A stretch of 62,000 bases of DNA from Tubiluchus corallicola (Eukaryota > Priapulida > Priapulimorpha > Priapulimorphida > Tubiluchidae), in assembly GCA_030141605.1 (NCBI GenBank), contig JAQGDQ010000080.1:1-62000 (forward strand), read 5' to 3'. A program made the translations under genes and the position numbers. Positions within the stretch are counted from its first letter, which is position 1. Every line of letters starts with the position of its first letter. Positions 35,011 through 45,999 of the stretch are shown here, one piece after another. The notes below the pieces were generated by a model. That model was not told where the DNA came from. It was given only the letters and a program-made list of their open reading frames with translations, and did no database searches.

Positions 35011-36500
35011 TATATCCACAACAATCATTAAAGCACTTAAAAGAATTTAATAACATATTTATTTTTATGTACGCAAGATGCCAAGCTGCAAATGACCTGT
35101 GGGGTACTCAAGAAGCAATTACTTGTTGAGAACACTCCAAATGAATGTGGATTGAGTGAAGTAGAAAAGAGCAGTAAAGGAGCAGAAAAGAAAAGTTAGT
35201 AGAGAATAGAAAGAAAGAAAAAGATGTGATGTCATCTGTATGAAGTAAGGCGAATTGTATAAATAGAGAAATCGACATAGCCAGCAACTTGATGGATTCG
35301 GATAGGGACAGCAGCGTAATTAGTCAAATTTATTTATTCTATGTAATTAGAAAAGATTTCACTTTTAAATTTTCTTTTGAAGTTATTTATAGATAAATTG
35401 TTCCTAATTTCCGTGATTGTGGCACGGTTTTGGTTATGATAACAGTATTAAGGTCATTTTTATCATTTCCCTTGCTTCAGTTGAACTGCTCTTGGAAACA
35501 GCGCGGTGTTGATCACTGCTTCTATGTTTGACCTAGGAGTTCTTCTATTGCTAGTTTAGTTTCGTAGAAAGTGAAAAATTATAATTGAAGAAAGTGAAAT
35601 TTTTTCTTACTACAGCTGCCAAGGTGTGAACCACCTTTTACCTGAAACATTAGGTAAAATTTTTAGCAAAATATTCTATATGCTAGTGTAATTGCAACAT
35701 GGTAGTAGCGGTTTGGCGCACTATTCCATATACCACACTCGCTATTGCGTCATCATCTCCATCTGCCCTTACCTTAGTCCTCACATATGATTTATTGTAG
35801 ACATTGGTTTGCCAAGATTCTAAAGTAAAAGAATTGTGTCCTATAACAGGTACACAGTGCATTGCTGCTCAAATACTGCAAAACAGAAGCTAAACAACAC
35901 ACGTAGTCGTACAGGTGGGCACACCACATGCTTCACATGCATATCTTTCTTACTTCTTACTGTTGAAGATATGTGGACGAATTTTCACAATGTATACATG
36001 TCAGTTTATATGAATTCGTGCATAGCCTTTATCCAAGTTCTTGTAATAATGATACCGGATCTCGGTCTCTTTTGTTAACTAAACTGTTTTTTGACGGGCA
36101 GCGACAAAGAATTAGACTTTTCTGAATGTATTCTGCCAGGTGAAATGTTGTGTAAAACCGTCTCACTGCTGCAAAGAAAGATACGAGCATATCCTTGTTT
36201 GTAATTGCAAGAGTAATTCTAAGGTATTTTGACAGTATATGGATGCGTTTTTGGTCACCAAAGTCTTGAATTCATTCATTGAAGAATTCTCAAGAGTATT
36301 CTGGCCTCTCATTCAGAAGGCAAGGCACAAATCACAAAGACTATGAAGTAACCACAGTACAACAATACCCTGATATAAGTTTAATATTTGTATAAGATGT
36401 GTTGCTGCAGAATTTTAATGTAAAAAACATGTTCCAAATAGTTATCAAATGCGTATCTGCTATAATATTTTGCTGGTTATCTGTTACCTGCACAATGAAA
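35011..36500. other. Intergenic DNA, no supported feature
   Basis: AT-rich with purine-rich patches near 35150-35230. No RT block, repeat ends or coding exon with clear splice signals. Confidence 0.5.
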
Positions 36501-36504
36501 GTTG

Positions 36505-36630
36505 CAGGTTACTCTTATTCATAAAAAGGGGCTAAGTCGGGTCCATCAAACTACAGAGAAATTAGCTTGTTAAACGAGATTGACAAGTTGAGGAAGACAA
36601 TGAGTACCCGACTGTTGCAGTGTTAATTAT
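36505..36630 (+). mobile_element. Short LINE RT scrap
   Basis: A plus-strand stretch reads VTLIHKKGAKSGPSNYREIS and then LLNEIDKL, the widespread RT block L-I-x-K-K-G...N-Y-R-x-I-S-L. The flanks do not continue it. Confidence 0.85.
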
Positions 36631-36880
36631 TGAGAGTACGCTGTACTTAACATTGCACAGTTACTTTAGCTAGTGACTTCATGTTTAGAATCACAGTGTT
36701 AATGCACTGCAGGTTTATATATTGCAGTTCCAATTAAAGTATACAATTACAATTAAATGGTTTGGGCAAAACCTTGTTCAGATTGACTGCTTGTTGACCG
36801 CTGATCCTGATCTGGACCTCGAACACCCCTAAAGGGCACAAATAACCAAATACAACATTTTTTCTTGTACAGTGTCAGAG

Positions 36881-36910
36881 ATGCCTTGCGATGTAAAAAC
36901 AGCAACATCT
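36881..36910 (+). CDS. Candidate first coding exon of an unidentified gene
   Basis: AGATGCC start context after an acceptor-like TTGTACAG at 36865-36872, which would make this the start-codon exon behind a 5' UTR intron. It encodes MPCDVKTATS and ends at a perfect GTAAGT donor in phase 0, matching the next exon. Too short to be convincing alone. Confidence 0.4.
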
Positions 36911-36986
36911 GTAAGTTTGTTTAAATTGAAATTGTGTGAATACTATCAAGATCATCGATTAAAATCTAATCATCATGTCTATATAG

Positions 36987-37164
36987 AATAACGAGGATAT
37001 TGGATTACATGTTATTCACATATCACATAAAACACATACAGCAACATGCAAGAAAATTATAAAACATATTGCAGATGATGAGGGCACACGCACTTATCCA
37101 ACATACAGCAAAACCAAGATTTTGCATGTTCTACTGGATGCTAGACAAGCAAAATCTATAGATG
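36987..37164 (+). CDS. Coding exon of an unidentified protein
   Basis: A 59-codon open exon between TATATAG and GGTATC sites. It encodes a mixed, globular-looking sequence: NNEDIGLHVIHISHKTHTAT, then CKKIIKHIADDEGTRTYPTY and KTKILHVLLDARQAKSID. Phase 0 in, phase 1 out. The balanced composition and absence of transposon motifs make a genuine gene likely. I do not recognise the family. Confidence 0.6.
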
Positions 37165-37348
37165 GTATCTGTTTTTGTTAAAAATAAGTTCATTTAAAAG
37201 TTTAGATCAGGACAGCTGCAGTACAGTCTGCAATATAGATGTTCCTAGATCTATACACCTATTATTATTATAACTAATTTAATAATTTGATTTTTGTCTG
37301 CATTATTGCAAATTATATAATCAATGCTCTTTTTTGTGTCATTGTAAG

Positions 37349-37416
37349 TGTACACGAAGCAACTGATCACCGGAAACGTGAATGCAGTTGTCATCTGCCA
37401 TCTTGATTTTTCTCAA
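37349..37416 (+). CDS. Coding exon of the same unidentified protein
   Basis: Phase 1 acceptor (TGTAAG before 37349), phase 0 donor GTAAGC. Joined to the previous exon it reads SIDVYTKQLITGNVNAVVIC and then HLDFSQ, a smooth beta-strand-like continuation. Later exons are not found with confidence. Confidence 0.55.
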
Positions 37417-37739
37417 GTAAGCTATCAAAAGCTTTCCACCGGCATACAAGTATAATTATAAAAATTATTGTCAACTAAGACTACAGTTTGGCCATCATGC
37501 CAGTGTACGATCTCAGTTTGTTAAGCGGATGCAAACGATATCATCTGCTTAGCCTTATTCTTCTTAATTGGCTCCGAATATAAGAGATTAAAACATCATA
37601 AATCTCCTCATTCTCTTCTCTTTTTGCTGCTGTTAGCATGCTCAAGTGTAGTGCAGGAAGTAGATTTTGCATGATGCATGCTGGATCAAGAGTGTTACTG
37701 GCCTAATCAGGTGAAATATTGATAGTTAGTCTTCATCAT

Positions 37740-37892
37740 TTGTCACTTTTACTGCATCATATCCATTTGACTAATAACTATGACTTCATTATTCACTTTT
37801 ACTAGTTCTTGTCAATTGACTAATAACTGGGACTTCAATATTCACTTTTATTACACCTTGTCAATTTGACTAATAACTGGGACTTCAATATT
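37740..37892. repeat. Three imperfect ~52-bp tandem copies
   Basis: A unit with CACTTTTACT, GTCAATTTGACTAATAACTG and GGACTTCAATATT recurs at about 37743, 37794 and 37847. It lies downstream of the unidentified exons. Confidence 0.85.
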
Positions 37893-39680
37893 CCTGTAAT
37901 TTGTGCAACCTTGCGTTACATGTTTTTACATAGTTATTCACAGTGCAATGCGGGATCGAGCACTTAGTAGCAGCACCTGTTGAGTGTTAATGATTGTGTG
38001 GCAGGACTGGAACTTTCTTCATTATTAAAGCTACTTTCTGAGATTAGACATTGAACTGGCAGATATGCCAATGTCAGACTTGTATATCTACATTTTTCCT
38101 TGTTTGATTTACTAATCAGGCCCGGTGTTCTTAACTTTGCTATACCATAACTACTCAGCTATTTCTCATGCATCAGCTGGAATGCTGTTCTTAACAAGGT
38201 ATAAAGTTTATGATTCATTTTTGATCAAACTGAAAAAAAATAGCTAATGGACTATGTTTTAATGCTTAGCAATGTACGTCAATCAAAACTTTCCACAATT
38301 TCTTTATTTTGGCTCTGCGCAATGCAATTGCACAGAAAAAAACTAGGCTGCTTTATTTAAGACATCATTTTGCAATGTGGCTATTAGCGTGTTCTTTCCT
38401 GCATTTTAATGATATTTGCTGGTGCTATTTAATTCTTGTAGCTTAAGTGCATTAAATATCTACACTACACTTCTGCAGTGAATATGAAGAAAACAGATAA
38501 AGGTACGAAATAAATATGTCCAACAACAGAAGTGGTAAATTTTCATATAACGGTTACTGTAGCAGTTCTTGCTAACTTATATATGGACCAACTTTTTGAT
38601 GGTTTACTATCTCATCGTAGAAGGACTAAACCTAATATCTTGGATAACTTGGCTATGCTATTTAACACTGGACCCTGGTATGAAGTGTATAAAAAGTGTG
38701 GTGCAAATTTTAATAATAATTTTAACACAGGCTCACAGCATCATTATTGGCATCTGTATCAATAGAGGCACTTAGAAGGTAGGGATCTAGGGTAAAAAAA
38801 TTTTTTAGTATTTTTTGTTGTGTTATGCTTTGTGAAAAACAAGGACTTTGGACACTTAACATTTTTAGTGAAGTTGGAAGTTAGACAGTCTTGTTAATAT
38901 CATTTAATCTGCTGTGGTTAGTCAATGGAGACGAAAAATTCGGTATATATACTAAAATGAAGTGTCAAATATGTCTTGTTTTTTCACTGATTTTAGTCGA
39001 TTTTGGGTTAATATCTCTGTGTAATAGATAAAAACTGGTGGTATTTTGCCTAGTTTGGCCCACTGAGGCCTAGTTTACTTGTATGGTTGTTGGATTTTGG
39101 ATTTGTGACAAGCATTATCAAGTTTTAATGCTTGTAGGTTGGCTAGAACAGCTGTATTATATTTCATTCCAGAAGTGATTTATTTAGAGACTAAAAAGTT
39201 AAAATTTCAGTGGATATGTATGGATTATGTGTACATTGTATGAGGCGAGTGCTTCTTATTATTATTGGAGGAAACCAAACTTAATTGATACAAATAGATT
39301 TGACAAGTACTATCATAATTATGCCTTTTTCAAAAGGGATACAGCAAAGTGCTTGTAATAAATTTTACACCTAAACAAACTGAAATTTTCAACACGTTAA
39401 ATCTGATATATTACGTACAATCATAAATGTATTAAAATTTTGAAATCTAGTTTGTTTATTCAAAAAATGGACTTTGGCACTAGGTGATCAAGTTTCACGT
39501 AGTAATTGATTTTATAGTTAGCAGAGAGTTCTGTAGCTCTTATAGTACTTCCAAACTTGCTGTAGTTATCATATACTATATGTAACAAGACAGAATGAAT
39601 TCAGGCGATACCTGGTTGAGTGTGGTTTGTCCCACAATACCTAAATACTTAAAAAAACTGACTTTAACTTGAAGGTCTAG
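37893..39680. other. Probable intron or intergenic DNA, no confident feature
   Basis: Two overlapping open frames of 68-77 codons (38532-38775) have no recognisable domain. No splice-supported exon could be tied to the upstream ones. Confidence 0.4.
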
Positions 39681-39689
39681 GAGAAATTG

Positions 39690-40330
39690 AATGACAATAA
39701 TAAAACTGACTGATGTCCAGTGTACTTGACCATTTGACTGAGGTCACTGTGCACTATACCATTTTCAAGACCTTACCTCGGGTATATAACCTGCAGATTT
39801 CACAATTATAACCTTTTGTGTTTGGTGGTTAGTATGGATTAAAGCTCAGTTCCCTGAGTCTTGTCTTGAGTCCTTAAACAATTCCATCCTTTTTAACTGT
39901 ACCGTTGCCTGAGCCCCTATCCCTAGTATCTACCCTGCAAGTTGCATGACTCTTGTTACCACAGTTTTAGTTTTATTCAATCTTGTGCATTTTGGCTCCT
40001 ACCACAGGCACTTAAAGATTCACAGCTTTTTAAAAGCCCAAATACATAGCTACCTTATAATATTTAAATATGTGTGAAAAAATTTTAATTTAACTCAAAG
40101 TCTCAGGAGGTTGAAAAACTGTTCAACGACCAGAATCACACTTGTGAAAAAAATTGAATTCAACTCACGGCCATAGGAGGAGTTGAATTGTATTGAAAAA
40201 GTGTCCAGCTCCTTGACCATGTGACAAAGGTCAAGGCGCCACTTTCAGGGCTCCTACCACAGGTATCTACACAGTAGGTTTCATGATTCTAGCCATCTGC
40301 ATTTACCAGTTAACATGAATTAAAAAGTGG
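39690..40330. repeat. Old degenerate repeat block
   Basis: Related phrases recur: TATATAACCTGCAGATTTCA (about 39783), TATCTACCCTGCAAGTTGCA (about 39928) and TATCTACACAGTAGGTTTCA (about 40264); GGCTCCTACCACAGG (about 39992) and GGGCTCCTACCACAGG (about 40248); TTGACCATTTGACTGAGGTC and TTGACCATGTGACAAAGGTC. Spacing varies, so copies are ancient and rearranged. Confidence 0.7.
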
Positions 40331-41289
40331 AATACTGAATGGCTAACATGATGAAATGATGATGAAAAAATCAGCGTCTGGGTTCTCCTAAAAAGTGCAA
40401 CTATTGTACTGTATTTGACATTTAAGATACGTTGTACATTTAAAACTCAATTAACAAGTAAATTGAATACAACGTGCAACACCAAACTTGCACTAAGTAA
40501 TTACTACCTATAAAGTAAAGAAGGCTATTATGATTTATGCCAAGTAAAGAATGTTGTGACTCATGGTCAGGTGAATAGGTGGCTCTTTCTAAACTTCTGT
40601 GGCTTGAAGAATGCTGTACAAGCAGCAGAATTTGCTGTGATCGTTTTTGTTGGACTGCAAATTGTAAAACCATGAAATCTCTCTTTTGGCGTTTGCTAAA
40701 AAAATAAATCAAATTGTTAAAATTTGACTAATGATTTTAGAAATTAGTAAACATTAATGTATGTTTAAATGGGCCGCTAGTCATCTTGTATGTTTACAAC
40801 TGTCTTAAAAGCTATATAGTTGCATCTATATAGAAAATCATTCTATGGGATTAATGTGAAAGTAATTAATTTCAGCTAGGGTTTTAGCTACCCTATTATT
40901 GTTGTTGTTTAATTGTTTCACAAGTTGAATTTTGATTACAACATTTAATGATAGAGCATTTCATCGGGTGTGCCAAAAATGAGTGCATTTAAATATGCCT
41001 TAAATCCTCGCTTTTTTGGTTTCAATGCAAAAACGTCCACCAGTATTACAAAAAGGAGTCACACCAAAGTGTCAAAGTTCATCTTCATTGCTGTAATGTT
41101 TAAATCAGTAGGTCGTCAAATAAAGAGAATTTAAAATGGAAAGTTTATTTCAAAGCAGTCTGTTACACAAAGTTATAAATTAATCATCTATTATGCAAAT
41201 TCCCTCAAATTTATTGAGACGACATATTGACTAAGCCTATTTTAAATAAACTAGGTGCACAGCACACTTTATTCTAAAAACTGTGCTTG

Positions 41290-41560
41290 TGTGTTTTGCT
41301 TTTTTCTCTTTAGTTTTTGCTTTTCTTTAGTTTTTACTAAAATTGTTTACATTCTCTTACCTTACTCTTTTTTATGCTAGTATTGTCTTTATTTATTTAT
41401 GTCTTTTTTACTTATTGTATTTTTTACTTTAGTTTTATTTTAACTTTGTCTTCCTTACTTTTTGTATTTGGTTTATTTACTTTCGCCTTTTTTCACTGTC
41501 TTTTTGCCACCCCTTTCTTCTGTTGTTTTTTAACTTTTACCATGTGATGCCAAGTCTAAG
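41290..41560. repeat. T-rich low-complexity tract
   Basis: Pyrimidine-rich DNA dominated by runs such as TTTTACTT and CTTTTTT. No coding potential. Confidence 0.8.
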
Positions 41561-41723
41561 CTGGCACCATTCTAATTTGTTGTACCACATAATCATACTG
41601 TACTTGTAGAAGCACTACAGTAAATATGTACAAACGCAGAACTATCAGGTATAGCTGTGAGGAAATTTCCCATAAACCGAACCTGCTGCAGCGGCTGACA
41701 AAATGCAGCTAACCCGTAAGAGT

Positions 41724-41735
41724 CCCCCCCCCCCC
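41724..41735. repeat. Poly-C tract
   Basis: Twelve consecutive cytosines in an otherwise AT-rich region; it is likely length-variable. Confidence 0.9.
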
Positions 41736-43318
41736 TCGTGTGCGGTTTGTTAACCTGTACAGTAGCTATGTTTTGGTGTACAGTTGAAAACAAGTTTTCG
41801 AAAATACAGCGGTATAACAGTGGTACTTCCCGTTCACTACTGCAGGCTAAACTGAACTGTACTATTCTTCATAGTGATCTTATCAAAAGCTTTACGGAAC
41901 CTATGAATATAAGTTATTGTTCACTAGGACAAATTGTAATTCTACATTCATTGCACTGAAATCGCAATGTATGTGTGTCGCGAATAGTGAATGATTTGTA
42001 GTAGCTGCATATTGTATAGTGATTCATTTGTAGACCACTGAACTAGGATGGGGTCATTGCCTTACAACTGCTTTAAAACATATAGGAAATGTATTGTAGT
42101 TTTTGAGTTTTACTGAACTGCTCCTACTCTTAACAAGTTATGTGCACGTTGTTCTGGGCATTTTGGCAGCACATGTTATACATGTTAACAAAGAATTTTT
42201 TTTCAACATTTGCTTTTCACGTTTTTTAGAAAGCGAACTATTGCAGCTGTTATTGGTGAATGAAATTATTAAATGTGTAAGCTATCTGCTAGGATTGAAT
42301 CTAAAATAGATTTACAGTTTATATATTTTAATTTTTAACTTGTAGCATTTTTTGAATTTGCTTAGATGAACTCAAATATACAAATGATTGTAGCTGCTTT
42401 ATGAAAAGCTTTTTATGCATGCAAAGATGTGCTTAAATGATTATAGTATGCATACTTTTTCTTAAGGGAAAACTGTTAAATGTTAGTCTAGTATGGACAG
42501 AGGGCAGTGCCATATCGGCCTAGATCAGTCACTTAAAATCGAGCTAAATTCAGTTTTCATGTGTGTTGTATGGACAGTGTACTTCTTCCGTACGAAAAAT
42601 GCCAAAATAATTATGAGAAACAATAAATGAAATACCGGTTTTTAATAATTTTCAGCTTTGAAAGTAAAAGGTTAGCTGAATTCGAAGGACTTAATCCCTG
42701 TGAAAGACAAAAAGTCAAAAAGATCGATCTCTGTCCTGTAGTTTGAATCGGGTATAGTAAATTATCGTTCGCCACCCATCTACCCGCTTCATCTTGAGAA
42801 ATACTGGTTTAGCATATCATGAAGCTGTTAATTCTTGGTTGCAATTTAGAAAGTAATGTTGTTACAAAAAACGTTTGTGGAAGGTTCAACCTAAAATACA
42901 GCTTCGTAGAGTAATCTGTTTTTGTAGGTTTCCTGGACAATCTTTTGCTAACTCGCTTTTCATTTGGCTCATCCAGAGCCTTTAGTTTGGACAAAATAGG
43001 AATGTTAATAGATATCTTTGAGGGTCACTAACAAATTAGAGTTTAGTTAAAAATTCTGTTTTTCTGAATCTGTATTTGCATTTTCATTTCTTTACAGTAG
43101 CTCATTACACTGAGTGGGCACTGGCATTGTTTTCTATTTCAGGCCAACTTCACTGATTTAAAAGTTTCTATGTGATAGATACAGATGCACTTTTTGGGGT
43201 TAAATTGGATGTGATAACATAATTTTAATATCTTAAGTGACTCGAATGTCATGTCGGGATTCTGCTTCACTGTTTGGATTGCTTGTCTTCATATAGTCTT
43301 TCTACCTATGTTATAGAT

Positions 43319-43805
43319 CAGTGGTTCTCAACCTTTTGTTGATGGCGACCCCTTTCCAGAACCCTGCATCATATTGCGACCCCATGAAGAACATAATCAT
43401 ATGTCTATTACACATCATTATTGTTCGCATTTATTAATTTTAACTTACTATTCGACAAATTATTGAACGATGAGTGATTGTTTCATTAATTCATTCATGT
43501 GATGGTTGCATCTCAGCGACCAATATTGCAATGCAATAGGTATCTAAGAAGATCCGACATAAAATGGAACAACACGCATTTTCATTTTCCCGGAAAATCA
43601 AGCACTGATATTTAGAGTGGAAAACCCAGTTTCACCTTCCAGAACAACATGATGTAATGAGAGACTGAGGAAACAAGACTTACTTACATACTTTAAATAC
43701 TTTTACAAGACTTTTTAAAAAATAGTTTTTGGACTAGCCCGCGACCCTACGTAAAGTGCTTGGTGACTCCAATTGGGGTCGCGACCCCAAGGTTGGGAAC
43801 CCATG
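43319..43805. mobile_element. Non-autonomous hAT-type transposon
   Basis: The left end CAGTGGTTCTCAACCTTTTG and right end CCAAGGTTGGGAACCCATG are inverted copies. Both ends also carry GCGACCCC motifs. Flanking 8-mers TTATAGAT (43311-43318) and ATATAGAT (43806-43813) match at 7 of 8 bases, the hAT target duplication. The ends are of the widespread Charlie-like kind. No transposase ORF. Confidence 0.92.
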
Positions 43806-44349
43806 ATATAGATTCTCATCTGATGGAAATTATCTGCTAGAGTTTTTTGCTCTTTAATCCTGATGAAAATATTGGTAAGGTACTCCTTCATGTTGGTTGT
43901 TCGGGTCATTCAACGATGATAAACATTTGTCATCATTGTCCTCATCAAATGTTTTATTAGGTTATGATGACTGGGTTGGGAAGTTGGGGATGTAAACAAT
44001 TGTGGAACGACATGATTTTTCAGCTAATCCAGCTTACCAATTCTGTGCGTATGTTAGACCAACAAAACTATATTGTGACAAGCTATACAAGTTATATAAG
44101 CTATACAGACTAAGTTTTACTGCGAGTTTTTGGGCAACTGGATTTATTGTAGTTTGTGCCATAGCAGCGCTGTGACGTTATGATTGGCAACTGCATTGTT
44201 AGCGTCTGAGACTCCTTATTGCCCAAAGAAATAAAACGTGTTTACTAGTGCTCAAAGATGACTTGTTTTTGACTGCCTTTTATCTGGTGAAAAATTAACA
44301 ACCATTGGTCTTCACTTAATATACTGATAATTTCATAAATTTATATTAG

Positions 44350-44507
44350 ATGAAATTTCTGTGCCTGTGGGCTGTCAGCAAAATGATGTTAAAGCCGAAT
44401 GTACATGCATTGTGGACTATATATCACTGTTATTGAAAACTGAACGTCAACTTGAACAGTTACGGTCAGTTAAAGAAGTTAAGCACTCACGCGTAAATGA
44501 CATGTGA
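44350..44507 (+). CDS. Candidate terminal exon of an unidentified gene
   Basis: After a TTATATTAG acceptor, a phase 1 exon encodes DEISVPVGCQQNDVKAECTC, then IVDYISLLLKTERQLEQLRS and KEVKHSRVNDM before TGA. The end looks like a short coiled or helical segment. An AATAAA lies 40 bases after the stop. It may be the 3' end of the gene started at 36881, but at least one linking exon (phase 0 in, phase 1 out) is missing. Confidence 0.55.
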
Positions 44508-44546
44508 AGGAATTTTGATACAAGTTGACAGTTTATACACTTTTAT

Positions 44547-44552
44547 AATAAA
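44547..44552 (+). terminator. Poly(A) signal after the candidate terminal exon
   Basis: AATAAA 40 bases downstream of the TGA at 44505-44507, the right distance for a short 3' UTR. Confidence 0.55.
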
Positions 44553-45159
44553 CGTTTTAAACACTTTCTGGGAGCCACCTTCTCAAACTAGTATGTTGCA
44601 TCTCGTTTTCCCTGCAACAATTTCGTTTTGAACAAATTTTTGGCTTGGTTAATTATGTCAATTTTGGTGTGACAGCTCGCTACCATGGAAACGTAATTAC
44701 TGTGCTTTGTAGAATACAGTCTATGTAAATTCTCATAAACTTCCTTGACAGGTGCAATTGAGACTGGTTAAATAAAAGCTGCTTTTACTGGATTCTGTAT
44801 AATAGTAGTTATACATAACACATGAACATACGCCACTACGTATGACAAGAATATCCTGTCTTTCAGGCATTTATATTGATTATCTGTTTCGTTATTAATT
44901 GTTTGTAATTCGGCTATACAATAAGCAAGTGTGTACACAAAATGGTGCGGCATATCCTAAAAAAGTAGAGTGCATTTCACCAACCATAGGTGAAGAAGTT
45001 TATACAGGCTTGTGTACGTAATTATGATAATTTTTTGCCTACCTCTTTTTGATATGATGGTAGACTTGACAGGTCGTAGAATTTTCCTGGCAGATGTCAT
45101 ATATTCTATGAGTTAGAAGATTTTAAAAGCACTTTGGTTATACAAATTACAGTCGTATT

Positions 45160-45770
45160 GCTCTTCGTCTAGGGTTTTTTCCGGATCTGCTAAAATTAGC
45201 AAACGCTATGCCCATTTATAAAAAATGAAAACAGTTGATTAGTAATTACGTATCCATCTCCCATTTTGCCAGCTGTTTCAGGTGTCCTAGTAAAAACAAT
45301 GTTTAGTTATCTTTTTCATTATTTTGCCAGTAACAAACTGTTATATTCAGCTCAGTTTGATTTTAGACCTCAACACCCTCGACAGATTTAGCAACACAAT
45401 ATAATTTGGAAATGATGTGTTAGAAGCTATTGTATCTGGGAATACCCCTGTCGGATTTTTCTGGATTTAACCAAATCTTTTGACTCTTTAGGTCACGATA
45501 TTCTTCTTTACAAATTTAACAATATGGTTTAAATGAGCATGTAAAAGTACTGTTAGAAAGTTATTTAAGAAATCACAAGCAATATGTTGTATATGATGAG
45601 CATTCATCTGATGTTCTCCCGATAAATACAGGTGTCCTTCCAAGGATCAATTTTTAGTCAACATTTGTTTATTATTTTTTTAAATAACATGTGCTTTAGA
45701 ATACTTTAAATGCGTATTCTATGCGGATGATAAATTGTTTTTTGCCATTTCAGTCTTACATTAAGGTAAA
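45160..45770 (+). mobile_element. Decayed CR1/Jockey-like RT remnant
   Basis: Plus strand, broken frames: LISNYVSISHFAS (RT block N-Y-x-x-I-S), STDLATQYN, HVKVLLESYLRNHKQYVVYD, a degenerate box B near 45635, and FYADDKLFFAI near 45720, the catalytic YADD box. Confidence 0.88.
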
Positions 45771-45844
45771 TGTTAGGTAAATGAATACTTTAGTGATTTG
45801 GTAAGCGTAGAACTGCATAAATTAATAAATGGAAATGGTAACAA

Positions 45845-45935
45845 CGTCTACTACTGCTACTGTCGCTGCTACTGCTACCGCTACTAAAATCACTACCAAT
45901 ACTACTACTGCTGCTGTTACCACCACCACCACTAG
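45845..45935. repeat. Interrupted trinucleotide microsatellite
   Basis: Mostly CTA/CTG/ACC triplets (TACTACTGCTACTG, CACCACCACCAC). It yields spurious Ser- or Val-rich frames on the minus strand. Confidence 0.9.
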
Positions 45936-45999
45936 TCCTAAGAAAGAGTTTGGACACAGCATTGGATAATAGGTAACTTGGCCATTTGTGGGATGTGGA

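Noticed and set aside
38532-38775. Two overlapping frames, one hydrophobic
   Set aside because: Mutually exclusive frames, neither with splice or family support.
40389-40707. 90-codon minus-strand frame after a good acceptor-like site
   Set aside because: No recognisable domain; overlapping frames are also open; no further exon found.
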